Shown here: positions 10,071 through 22,400 of the stretch, piece after piece | How the letters are laid out: every line of letters begins with the position of its first letter | How positions within the stretch are numbered: position 1 is the stretch's first letter | Source: Athripsodes cinereus | Lineage: Eukaryota > Arthropoda > Insecta > Trichoptera > Leptoceridae | Direction: 5' to 3' | Length of the DNA stretch: 64,000 nt | NCBI GenBank assembly: GCA_947579605.1 | Contig: OX388312.1 | Span: 19,677,313 to 19,741,312 of the forward strand | Position numbers and translations under genes: made by a program | The notes under the pieces: model-generated | Databases searched by the model: none | What the model saw: the letters and a program-made list of their open reading frames with translations, nothing else | Told to the model about the DNA's origin: nothing

Positions 10071-10574
10071 CAGTGTGACCAGATTTTATTTTCAAAAACT
10101 ACTAAATGGGGAAGTCAAAAACTACTAAATTCTTAAAATGATATAGGAATTTGAAGTATTTCAAGAACTCCTCGGTTTTGTTAAACAATATTTTAACATA
10201 GTACCTTTTTACCGGGTATTTGTACCGACTGTTGTTACTTTTCGGAAACTTTCATACCGACTATTGAAAAAAAGTTACTCGCTTAAATTTTTACCCCCCC
10301 CGTCGCCGAATTTTCAAAATGGTATAGGAATTTGAAGTATTTAAAAAACTCCTCGGTTTTCTTCAATAATATTTTCTCGCAGTACCTTTTTCTAAAATGT
10401 ATCCCGTATTTGTACCGACAATTATTTTCGATCAGTAAGTTTTTTCCCAAGCACCCGATAATTTGCCGACTAAATACAAAAACTGCCAAAAAACTATTAA
10501 AAACTACTAAACATTCTTGCAAATGCCTCAAAAACTACCAAAAAAGTAGGAAACTACCAAATCTGGTCACACTG
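10071..10574. mobile_element. hAT-type MITE, 504 bp, 8-bp TSD CTGCCAAT
   Basis: TIRs CAGTGTGACCAGATTT and the inverse close the element. The duplication CTGCCAAT sits at 10063-10070 and 10575-10582. The interior holds 'aaaaactactaaa' subterminal repeats and copies of the C-run module. It is the same family as 33715-34606. The 8-bp duplication and the CAGTG end are the basis for calling hAT. Confidence 0.92.
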
Positions 10575-10779
10575 CTGCCAATATTGACAGACGTCAAAAC
10601 AGCGTGGCTTTGTTTATCTTTACATAAAATTCCTTACGAATAGCTACTGAATTGACAGACGTCAAAGCCATGCCGTTTTGTTTACATAATTTACTGTAAA
10701 ATACTTCAAGGTCACAACTGTCATTATTATTTTGACAGTGACAGTAATTTCTGTTACTGACGAATAGCCGATGCGAAAT

Positions 10780-11010
10780 TGTTATGCAGTCGAGAGCTAT
10801 ATTAATTTATTTTGAGTGTTTCATTGTTGAATTTGTTTAATTATTTTTGTACGAAAATAGTCAAACTACATACAAAATGACTGAGAGTGTTGACATGGCA
10901 GTGAAAGCATAGGATGAACAAGTGTGAACAGACGTGTTCACTTTCGATGAACAGGTTTGACCCTGACACTCTGGATGATCATTCAAAGTGAAGAAATGTG
11001 AATGCTACTT
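10780..11010 (-). mobile_element. MITE family A, truncated inverted copy
   Basis: Inverse of the left half of copies 1 and 2, ending 'ctggatgatcattcaaagtgaagaaatgtgaatgc'-like sequence. The region 10575-10780 between it and the hAT MITE has no gene. Confidence 0.7.
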
Positions 11011-13394
11011 AATTGACCTACCTGTTGAAACTTTGAGCGAAAAACGAGTAGTTATATCAAATTTTGGATCAATGCATAATAACTTAATCTAAACAGACCG
11101 TTTTAATTTTGATCTTTATTTCCTCAAATTACTGATGTATGTTGTATTCATTTCATAAGTATAAGTCTCTGTTTTTTCCTTGATTGTTTTTGCCTCGATT
11201 GATCCATGGATTACCTCATCGAAAGCATTTAGTTTTATTTCTTTGTCTTTTTTTAGTTTATTAGAATAGTAGTGTCAATAATAATATGTAGCAAAATAAT
11301 ACATTTACCGATGACCGATCTTAAAAAGTAACGATTGTCTAATAACGAGTTAGTACCGAACTAACATCACTAGTTCTGTGTGTTTATTATTAAAATAATT
11401 GGTGTGCGTATAAAATAAAATGTCATTGGCAGAAATTTTAATGAAATTTTAGTGTTCAAATCTTCGAGATGTGATGTCATAATTTTTAGTACTATTAATT
11501 TTTATTATCTGTAGGTAAGTATAGAATCTGGGATCCATAGGCACTATCAAACGGAGTATAGGTATATTACCATCATAGAATAATAAATATACTAAAATTA
11601 CGATATCGTTGAATTCGCGAAATCTCTCTTGTACGTTTATCGAGATTTCATTTATTTATTTATATAGGCTTAAAATAGACAATAACTAAATATAATATAT
11701 TACAACGAAAAAGATAGCTCTTTCAAAAATCAGCTGTCGTCAAGCACCATGCGCCAATGTTTACGGGAGATCGAAAAAAATGTTTTCTTGGGTGTTTTTG
11801 TGAAAACATTTTCTGTGTCTGGTTCCTTAGTTATTGTATTTCTAGGCATGATTCTAATAATTTTACAGAATCATTTGTAAGTACATGTGAGTTTTGATGC
11901 ATTGCCCATGAAAAAAAACTGCAGGTAAGAGATTCCATTTCTCTTAAAATTTTCACTGCGTAACAAAAAATAAATTTCCTTCAAAAACGCCAGGTATGTT
12001 TTTTCTAGTTTCCAATACCAATTTGTGTATTTGTTACCAATGTAATTTAATTTTTGTAATTTTTTTGTGGTAAATTTGTTCATTTATATCTACTATAGAT
12101 TAAGAAACGCGTGCAAATACAACGCTCGCCAGATATGTCTGCGTAATCTGACGAGTTCATATGTTGAAGTGAATGATCACGGATTTGTATAGTGGGCATC
12201 ATGCGTTAGACGCATGATACACGGATCCGTGTAGTAGGCACGTAACGTGTTAACTGGTTCATCGAAGATGTAAGATGGAGTTGGATGACATGAATAATTG
12301 ACACATGGAAAATTTCATGGATTCACTGATTATTTTCTCTGCTATTTATAGTTTAAGGGATATCTAACTTTTTAGCTTCCTTGGGCCACATAAGAAACAA
12401 GATGAGTTATTTTAAGTCACGTATACCTAATACTTATACTAACAATGAGGACCTTTTTAAGGTCTACGATTCTCAAATTTCATAATAACTTAACTATAAT
12501 TCCTAAATTTGAGAAAAAAACATGTATATTTTGAATAAAGTTCGTAGATTACGAAATGAGATCAAAAGTACGTAGATCAGCATAAAAATACAAAGACTTG
12601 GCAACACTGGCAACTACTCATAAGGGCAGCAGTTTTGCATAAATACAATATTTGAGGGTCATTTTCTGAATATTTTTAAATTAGTAGCAAAGTGAAGTAT
12701 TATTTGTAGTTTTATTAATGGTGTTTTCAGTTGAATTATCATTTTTTTTCATCATGTTTACGATTTATTGTTTGGCCGTATGCACCCTGTAGGCTGTGGG
12801 TTGGACAAACCTGGATTAAAATGTGGTTTGGTTGCCTGTTTTTTCTAGATTTGTTTTGATTGATTATGTTTCAAAATCCTAATTATTTTGTAAGTATTGA
12901 TTTTTGAGCAACATTCCGCAATATCATAGTATTTGCATTGTTCTAATTATAGTCTTTTCCATTGCGTACATAATCTGTTATCAACACTCATGTTATTTGC
13001 TTATAACAAAACTAACAGTCCGCACCGGCTATTTAAAAAAAATAGTTTTAGTAAGGATCCCTATTTTTTTTTTTAAATATAATACAGCTTATGTCACCCG
13101 GGGATAGTGTAGCTTCCCAACAGTAAAATAATTTTTCTAATCGGTTAGTAGTTTCGGAGCCTATTCGGAGCAAACAATCAAATCTTTCCTCTTTATATAT
13201 TAGTATAGATAACAAAGTAAAATGAAACAAAACAAAATAAAATTAAATAGAATAAAATAAAACAAAGCAAAATTTATTGCTATTTAATTATCTACTCTGT
13301 AAAAAACATCAAATGATGTACATTACTTGTTACATTATTGTTTTCACAAGATGGACATTCATCATTTTGTTTATTTAGTTTAAATTATTTGCAG
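11011..13394. other. intergenic DNA upstream of SWT1
   Basis: No convincing gene. About 11640-12090 has LINE-like 3' character: an (ATTT)n tract, and on the minus strand a short frame with 'NYIGNKYTNWYWKLEKTY'. 12150-12250 holds a small GC-richer stretch with 'gcatgatgcgt'-like inverted bits. 13225-13275 is an (AAAAC/T)n simple repeat. The first SWT1 exon recognised (13395) begins after an acceptor-like 'atttgcag', so at least one 5' untranslated exon probably lies upstream; I cannot place it. Confidence 0.5.
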
Positions 13395-13408
13395 GATAGA
13401 CAATTGCG

Positions 13409-16400
13409 ATGGATTCACAGCAAACAAAAAGAAAGACGAGAAAAGGAGGAGGAAGAAAGACAACAGGTATTTTCATTAGTACAAAATAATATTTTTTTCA
13501 GTAAAGGCGTCATTCAGGAGCAGACTCAACTTGAGATGGTGGGGTGGTAACCGATCCCCTCAATTATTCCCTGTGTTGGTGTTTAGGCAGCAGAATTCCA
13601 TAATGAAATTTATTTATTTTTTTTATTTTATTTTTTTTTTTTTTTTATTTCTAAAAAAATTAACATTGTAAAAATATAACACATTCATAAATAACACTGT
13701 TGACTTCTAATTTAAAGACCCCAGACAGCAATTATATGCTGGTATAAGGGGTTTAAAACAATCACAGATATTCACCAATATATATAAAATGTATACCACT
13801 ATATCTCTAGCACTTCACAAATTTCTTTTCTCCAGAACACTTTTCTTAAGTTTTTTTTTGAACGAAATTAAATTATTAACTTCTTTTAAATCCTTTGGCA
13901 AAGCATTGTAACTCAATACCGCCTTATAGTAAAAGCTATTTCTCTCTATATTTGTTCTTAAATTAAAAACACAAAACAAAAACTTAGAAATTTATGTTGG
14001 TTTTGTTTATTCGTTCTATATTGTACGTTGATTAAAAACAATTTTATGAAGAAGTACAATCATATTTAATGGAATCAATGTAAAATCGGAAGTTGTATCA
14101 TAAAAGCACAATCTCTTTCAACCAACACCAAACTATCCATTTATAAATCATAAATTCATATGTACCTAATAATCAATGTGGCGTGTGAAGGTAATAAGTG
14201 CTGATATTATTTTACATAAAGTTTTATACAATAATACAAAATATATATTTTTACAGTGCACATTGAGCTAATGTAATTTATACATCTGTGAAATATTTAA
14301 TGTTCAGTTTTGTGCCTGAATATACAATACTTTACTAGTTTCGTTCCAGGCTTTATGATATTCAGAAGGTTTTATCACATTACAGGTGCATCAGCAGTGC
14401 CAGTGGAAAAAAAGAAACAAATTCTAAATATTCATCAAATCAAAGGTATTACTCTTATTCCTAATGTTTTCACCATTTGTAATTCAACCCTCCTCACAAG
14501 CATGTAGATGCTTATGGAGGGAGTATTTTAATGTGTTTAATGTTGATTTGTTGTTTGTTATTGTAATATCTTTGTAAAAAAAAAATTGCCAATAATTACA
14601 ACTCTCACCAAGTGAGCTCATAGTATCAGCTGTGATATATTGGAAAACCTCTCATATAAGTAGAAATTTTACTATGCTAGAAACAATAATAATTAACCCA
14701 TATGGAAAAAAAAATTAAATTCACATAAAACATGCGTGACACCATTAACACAATAAGTTCTTAACAATAACCAAGATATACCTAAATTGAACATATTTTA
14801 CTATACTATGGGTTAATTATTGTTACTTTTTCTTTAGTATTCCTGCGAGGCGGCTTACGTCGGTTTGTCTTTCGGGCCGCCCGTAAGGAAAAAAAATAGT
14901 GTCTGCAAGTTCAGATAAATTGGAGTGGCTCAACTCCCGAGATATCAGAGTGTGTAAAGGTTCTTTCAACATTATGCTAGAAACAACTTAAAAATTGATC
15001 TCCATGTTAAAAATATTATCATAACAATGACAGAGGTACAGATTTTATATATAGTGTGTTATTATTTTTTTATCTAGTGCTTGAGAGAATGAAGCAAAAA
15101 ATGAAGGAAGAAGAAGAAAAAAATGCTAAAAGACGAGGTAATTAATATGTATAAGTAATATCCTATTCCAATAAATTAATGTGTTGTACCATGTAATAAT
15201 TTTGTGCAAAGCATAGTAAGTATGTATATTATGTGTTGGTGAAATTCTGTGCACTTCTAATATTCTGTAAGTTCTAAAATTAATAATTTGAACTATAAAG
15301 AACTTTTGTATATTTCATATAATAATAACTGAGATAATAACACTCAATTTTGTAAAGAAAAGCCGCAAGGGTTCATGTCGTTAAGAGTAAAAAAAAATTG
15401 AAAAAAATAACTGTTGCAGCTCTTCATCTCTCAACTAGTCAGCCTACATCCAGCACTAACTCAAACTCGGATATTGGAGCAACGAGAAATGATAGAAGGA
15501 AAAGGAAAGCATGTTTGTCAGAGGATTCTTTCAATAATGCCAGTACCACATTACCACTTCTTAGATCTACTCGATATGCAAGAAACACAAACAGTATGTA
15601 TTTATATTATTAACTATTATGTTAAACCCAATTCAGTGCTCTTTTTTGTTGGCTACTAGAGTTTACAACTTGATATGGATATCCATTTTCAGAGAATAAA
15701 GTCAATCCAAAACCCAAGTCTAATGATACCAGTGTTCAAGTTTCCAGCATTCAGTGTAAAAATAGTGTTAGCACTGCAAATGACAGAAAAAAATCTTCAT
15801 CACAATCTCAGACACCACCTTCAAATAATAAACGGAGAAGAATAAACCGTAAGTTGGTGTTAAAATTGTTTATTTTAGTGACTGACTGATAGAAATTGCA
15901 TTATTTGAACTCAATTGAAACTAGGCAATATTTTTTTTTAAATTATATTTTGTATTAAAAAATATGTAATGTTTAAGTTAGTATGTAGTAGTGATGTAAC
16001 GAATATTCACTGATTTCAAAGTATTTGCAGAAAATATCCAAATGTTTTGTGAATATCATTTTGGTAGTAAAGTATTGGATATTTGATAAAAGTACCGGAT
16101 ACTTAATAATTCGAGTAAATATTTTTTAAGAAAGCCGAGGAGTTTTTTTATACCCATACCATTTTGAAAATTTGGCAACAAGGGGGGGGGGGGGTAGAAA
16201 TTTTAATGCAATTGTAGAAATTTAAACATTTAGTAAAGCCAGCACCGACAGGCTCGTGCAAGTCAATATTCACATCCGCGAATGTCGGCAACAAATATTC
16301 GTATTCGCATTCGTGAATATCCAAAATCACACATTCGTTACATCACTAGTATGTAGTAAAAAAATTATTCAATATTTTGTAAACAGAAGCAGAGAAAAGA

Positions 16401-19400
16401 ATTAAGAAATTAAGAAGAAGTCTGGAAACGGAGAACATTGAAACAAGGCTCTTGTTAGATGTCCAGAAAAAGAGTAAGACAATAAAAATATATTTTATCA
16501 TGGTATAAAAATTCACCATATTGCTCTAATATTTTTTTGCTGTTCTAGAATCTAAGACTGAGTCATTTGAAACAAAGAAAGGCAAATTGAATAGCTTTGT
16601 GATACCTAGGAAAAGGGATCATAAAAATTCTTTAAGCAGTGAAAAAGGTTGTGGTAATTATCAAGTGTTATGTTCAGCAAATGGAAATTCTTCACAATCA
16701 TCAAACATGAAATGTGATATATTTGAAAATACTACAATAAATACTCATACACCTGCCATGGCTGATGATTGCTTTAAAGACAATGATTTGGATGATAATA
16801 ACAAGAGAATTGATCATATGACTGAATGCAATAATAGATTGGGTAGGAATACCAATCATGTTAAAGTACTACAAAGGAGGGATGAAACTGGAAATGTAGT
16901 ACCTTCATTAGCAGAAAGTATACATAAGGATGTTGATATGGTGAAAAAAGATACAGGTTGACAACATGTTTTTTTAATGACTATGTTCTCTCAATATTAC
17001 GTGTTATTTGAGTGTAATGAGATTTAAACATTATTGTTGTTTTACTCTTTAGAGTTTCCAACATTGACTCCACTAGAAAGTAATAATCTAAGAATATGTA
17101 AAGATAGTTCATCTCTAAAAAGAAAGAGTGAAGATTTAAGTGTCAGGTGGTCGGATACTACTTCAAATGCCCATTTGAAAGATGCAGTCAAAGAATCCAG
17201 CATAGCAAAAAAAATATCTAACAGTGAGTATATATTCTGGAAAGATTTCATTATTCAAATACTTTATAATTATTGGTACAATTTCATTTATATATTTATC
17301 TTTTACAGAGGCAGAACGAAGATTGCAAAGGTTGCGTAATTCTCTAGTGTTGGAAAAAAGACCTGTTATGACAGAAGAAATATCTTCCAGTAGGTATATC
17401 ATTGTTATGGAAAAAGTCATTATCTGCAAATTAAAAAGTTATGTGGTAAATAACTTTTTCCAGAATGATGACGATATGTACAATTTTTTTTTCACAAATA
17501 AACTCTATCGCTGAACTCATTTGTGAACAAAGATATTTGACAATATATGCTTACACACATATTTACGTGGATAGCAATTGTGGTAGGAAAACTTTGCCCA
17601 AACACAAATGGGCTTAGCAGCGACCTTGTTAACTTTATATGTATACTTATTTGCACATTATTTTTATTAAGGGTCATTGCTGACAGAGATTCCTTCAAAG
17701 AGATTGAAGAATGATGACAGTCTGGATGGGTCTTGCACAAATACCAGCTCTCAGCATCACAGTTTGAAGCAATTCATTATAGATGAGGATATGGAAAAGG
17801 AGTTAGATACCAGTGGAGTTTCTGTCTCTTGTCTGGAAAACAATAAATCTTTTGCAACAATACCATCACCATATGAAGAGCAGATGGACTTTGAAACATC
17901 ACAAACTGAAATTAAAGAGGTATTGTTTCATAAGGCTTTTTTTTGTATCACATTACATGAGTGGTAAACATTATTGGCAATATAGAAATCAGTCATGGAT
18001 TCCATTGTCTGAACTTCTGCGTTCTAGAGAAGAAGAACTAACTTTATCCTTTCATAAAATATAGTGTTAGTGATTTTGTTATGTGTCTTGTTTAAGTGAA
18101 GATACCTATGTATAATTTTGATTTATTGAAAAAAAATACTTGTAAGGAGTTAAATAGCATTGTTTCAAATTAAGATATAGTTTTGAGACATAGTTGGCCC
18201 GTAGTCAAAACACATTTAGCGTTACGTTTTCGTTTGAATATAGACGACGTTGCGAGAAAGTGTCAATTTTCGTACCTAGCTAAAATACACAATACTTGTG
18301 TCTAACGCTAAATGTATTTTGACTACGGGCCAATTGAATTCTTTATATTATTTTTAACGATTTTCTACACTGTTATTAGATAAAAACTATTTTGTCATCG
18401 GTGAATGAAGATCAATTGCTTGGAACAAATTCTAGCCAGAAAAAAATCATTGCAATTGTAGTTGACACAAATATTTTGCTCAGATATCTTCAGACCATTC
18501 ATAATATTATCACAGGTCAGTATTAAATTATTTTATATTAAAATGTTATACACCTACTTAATATTAACTTAACTTTTCAGTATTTGTACAATAATAATAA
18601 TAAAAAGAATGTTGAGAATCGATTGATGAAAACAATCTTTGAATAACGCCTGTATTCACCAAGAAAAACTGAGCGAACGATCAGCTGAGCAAACGATCAG
18701 CTTAAATCTCCCTCAGCATTCCTCAACGTAGATAGGTATTCACCAACGAAAATTTACAATGCTTAGCTGAGTCGAATTTGATCGTGCGTATCCATGGATA
18801 CAATGTAAATATTATGAAATGAAACTGACATTTATTTACGGAAACAGCCATTAAAGTAACTAAAAAGTATATTTTTGATAATTATACAAATAAAAATAAT
18901 AATAAGCCATTTAAAAAATATATGTATCATTTAAAAAATTATATGTTTATTTTTTAAATATTTATAAATTCCTTTATTTATACAAAATCAAGACTTGAAC
19001 TTAAACAGATATAACTTTGATAGCAGTCGATTTGACAGCTAGCATTTATTCGAATCATGCATTGTTGGCAAAGTAGTTTGCCGGTGAGGTTAAAATTAAA
19101 AAGAAATTATAAACAAGGATAGAAAAATAACTGAATTACTCCGTATATAACTAAAATACACAGTAATTTACCATCAAGAAATAATTTTAATTCCTTGCAA
19201 TATTGAACTATTACACTATCCGTGGTATTTTATAACATAGATATGTACAATATGAAAAATTATAAATAAAAATCTTGTTACTATTGTTGTATTTGTTTAT
19301 ATTTATTTGTAAAAGGCATAAGCTGTTTATACGATAAATAAATAAAAAATATTCATGTTGATTAGTAAGTACTCTGTAACATGTTTAGTCGAAAGTAGAA

Positions 19401-22400
19401 CTATTATAATTATTATTATTGGACAACATTAAAGTGTCGTTAACGTGCCAAAGCACCTCAATGATACTGAACAATTAATCAATTCTAGGACATTACATCC
19501 ACATCATATAGAATCTCGGATACACAACAGCATCCATGTCAGAAGACACATTATGTTGAATTAAATTAAATGTTTTGGATACAATATGTGTCCACGTCAG
19601 TAATAAAAAACAGAATACAATATTTAATAGTAATTAGTAAATTATAAGGTTTTTAGAGCCTTTCTGAATGTCTTAAGATCTGCAGCTTGCCTACGCTAGC
19701 GAGGCAATCCATTCCAGAGGTTGGGTCCCGCCACACAAAAGGCTCTATCCCCATAATTAGTTAAAATTCTCCTCTGCGGGCTCATTTCTTGATATTTCAA
19801 CCTGCACAATTCAGCAATATAAACTGGGCATTCTCATTCTGTGCCTTATAAACTAACATTCACACTTTGGACTGCACTATAGTCTCCACTGGTAGCCAAT
19901 GAAATTGCTTTAAAAGTGGAGTCATACGTGTACACCTTTGTACTCCAAAGATAACACGTGCAGCGGACTTCAAAACTGATTGCAGCCTATCGATCTGACA
20001 AGCAGGTAATCCCACTAAAATACTGTTACAATATCCTAGTCTGGAAATTACCAGAGCCACAATTAGTGACTTCTTAGCGTCTAATGTGAGACACCTTTTT
20101 ATCATCCCAATTTGCCGCAGCTGAAAGAAACAAGCACTGACAAGAGAACTAATGTGCTTCTCTAAAGTTAGTGAGCTGTCTTTTATGGTTCCCAGAAGTC
20201 TGACCTACGTTGACGGTGCCTTTTATGTGTGATAAGAAAGTGCGACTGCGATTGAAAGGATTGTTGTATTGCATCGAACTATTTGTGATTTTTTTGTATA
20301 TGTTTAATGGCCTTGTGCCGTATATGTCATTATAAATAAATAAATTAATTAAATAATTTATTTATAAATATACATATATATAAATTATTACATGCCGCCT
20401 ACAAAAATATATTCAATAAATTGTAAATAAAACGCCAACAATACGAAACAAGTATGGCGGACATTATAGAATAATTTTGACAGATCGACGCTGAGCAAAA
20501 GTTAATCCACCTCAATTGGCCGATCAAATTTGAGGGAAATTTTCACTCAAATCACGCTGAGGGAGCCTAAAATATGTTGGTGAATACCAATTTTGACGTT
20601 GATCGTAATTTGAGCTGATCGAACGCTCAGTTTTTCTTGGTGAATACGGGCGTTAGTATTATTGTAAATAAATGAGACTGATACTAAACTATATTATACC
20701 CTTCACCCAGGTGGGGTTGGCAGAGAGAACAGAGCGCCATGTTGGTTTATCTTACATACTTCTTTCGCTTCCTCTACATTCATCCAAACATGCACGCCAA
20801 TTTCTCTTACTCAACTTGCGACCGTCCTTGAGAATTTGATCCATGTGGTCCAGACATGTTGCTCTTGGATGCCTGCGTTTTCTCACACCCCCTTTTTAAG
20901 ATAAATACACCCTACAGATACCTATCTGTAAAGATTGATACCTTTCTGTAATATGAAAAAAGTGGGATAATGAGAGCAAAGAAAATAATAATGAGGATAA
21001 TTTACTTTCAGTTGCTAATATTACTTATTTATTTTATTTATTCATGAATATACGGCAATATGCCTTTTATTACATAATCATTATAGTTGACAATATCAAT
21101 GAATTAAAAACCAAAACAAAAATACATACACAAATATAAAAACAATAAAATGACCACAATTACAATACATACTCGATCAAAAATATACATTGATTGAATA
21201 CCTAATACATTGATTGAATACATAATAAGTAGCAAAAATGATGTTTATTATTAAATATTTCCAGGTGATAATGATAGCATTCAAGTTACTATTCCATATG
21301 TTGTGTTTAATGAGTTGGATAAACTGAAGTCAAGCTATAAATCATCTTCTCAGATAGATGTTAAGGCACGCAAAGCAATACAGTTTCTTTATAAACATTT
21401 AACAGATAACAAACTGTATGGCCAATCTTTGTCACTCGCCAACAATCATCTGTATCCTTGTGAAGCAGCCGACGATGAGATACTCAACTGTTGTCTGCAA
21501 TTCCAAAAAAACTTTGAAGTTGTGAGTAGTAATATTCATATAGTGTTATAAGGGAGTGTATAATTATAAATAAGTTTCAAATTTATTACAGAGAAATTGA
21601 TTAAATTTATCTTGTGTGTGTAATTTCCAATTATTTCATAGAATTTTTTTTTTTTTAAATTTCTAATATAATCCTTAACTTTTTGCGTATTTTCCATTAT
21701 GGTATGAAGTAAACACTTAACTTTTTTATAAATACACACTATATTTTATAAATGAGTAGACAATTGTTTCGTCTTTTACCAAGACATTATCAATACTATA
21801 GTATTGATAATGTCTTGGAAAGAAAAAAGGAATCATTTCATTGCGAGAAATGTCTTTGAGAAATAACAGAGCAAACTAATTAATAGCTGTACTTTCAGAT
21901 TCTATTATCTGATGATATAAATTTGTGCAACAAAGCATTAGTAAATAATGTCACTGTTAGTACTCATACCAAGTTTCTCAGCTTGTATTGGGATCAACTG
22001 AATATCAAAGCTCCCAAGGAGAATGCTCCACCTCTCCATAATAACACCAAAGTAAAGTGTAACTTAAAAGAAGGAGATAATGGTTACTATATTGTGCGTT
22101 GTGAAAAAATAGAAAAACAGCTAGTTGAAGATCTTTCCATTATATTGAAGGTAAATTAATTAGATAATTTATAGTTAAGTTGTATAATAATATTATGAAT
22201 TATGAGACTCAGTATTTATATAAGTATCTAGTTAAAAAAGGGTGATCTTGGACTTTTATTTTAGGCAGAAATGGAGAAAAGATTTTATGAATTATGGACT
22301 AAAGTTGTTTTTATTCAGCCTCCTTGGACCCTGAAGGATTTGTTAAACTGTTACCAGAAGCATTGGATGGCAGTGTTGAGTGAAATGTTGCCAGGAGATG

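Noticed and set aside
10071..10574. PIF/Harbinger assignment
   Set aside because: The duplication is 8 bp (CTGCCAAT) with CAGTG ends, which fits hAT and not the 3-bp Harbinger type.
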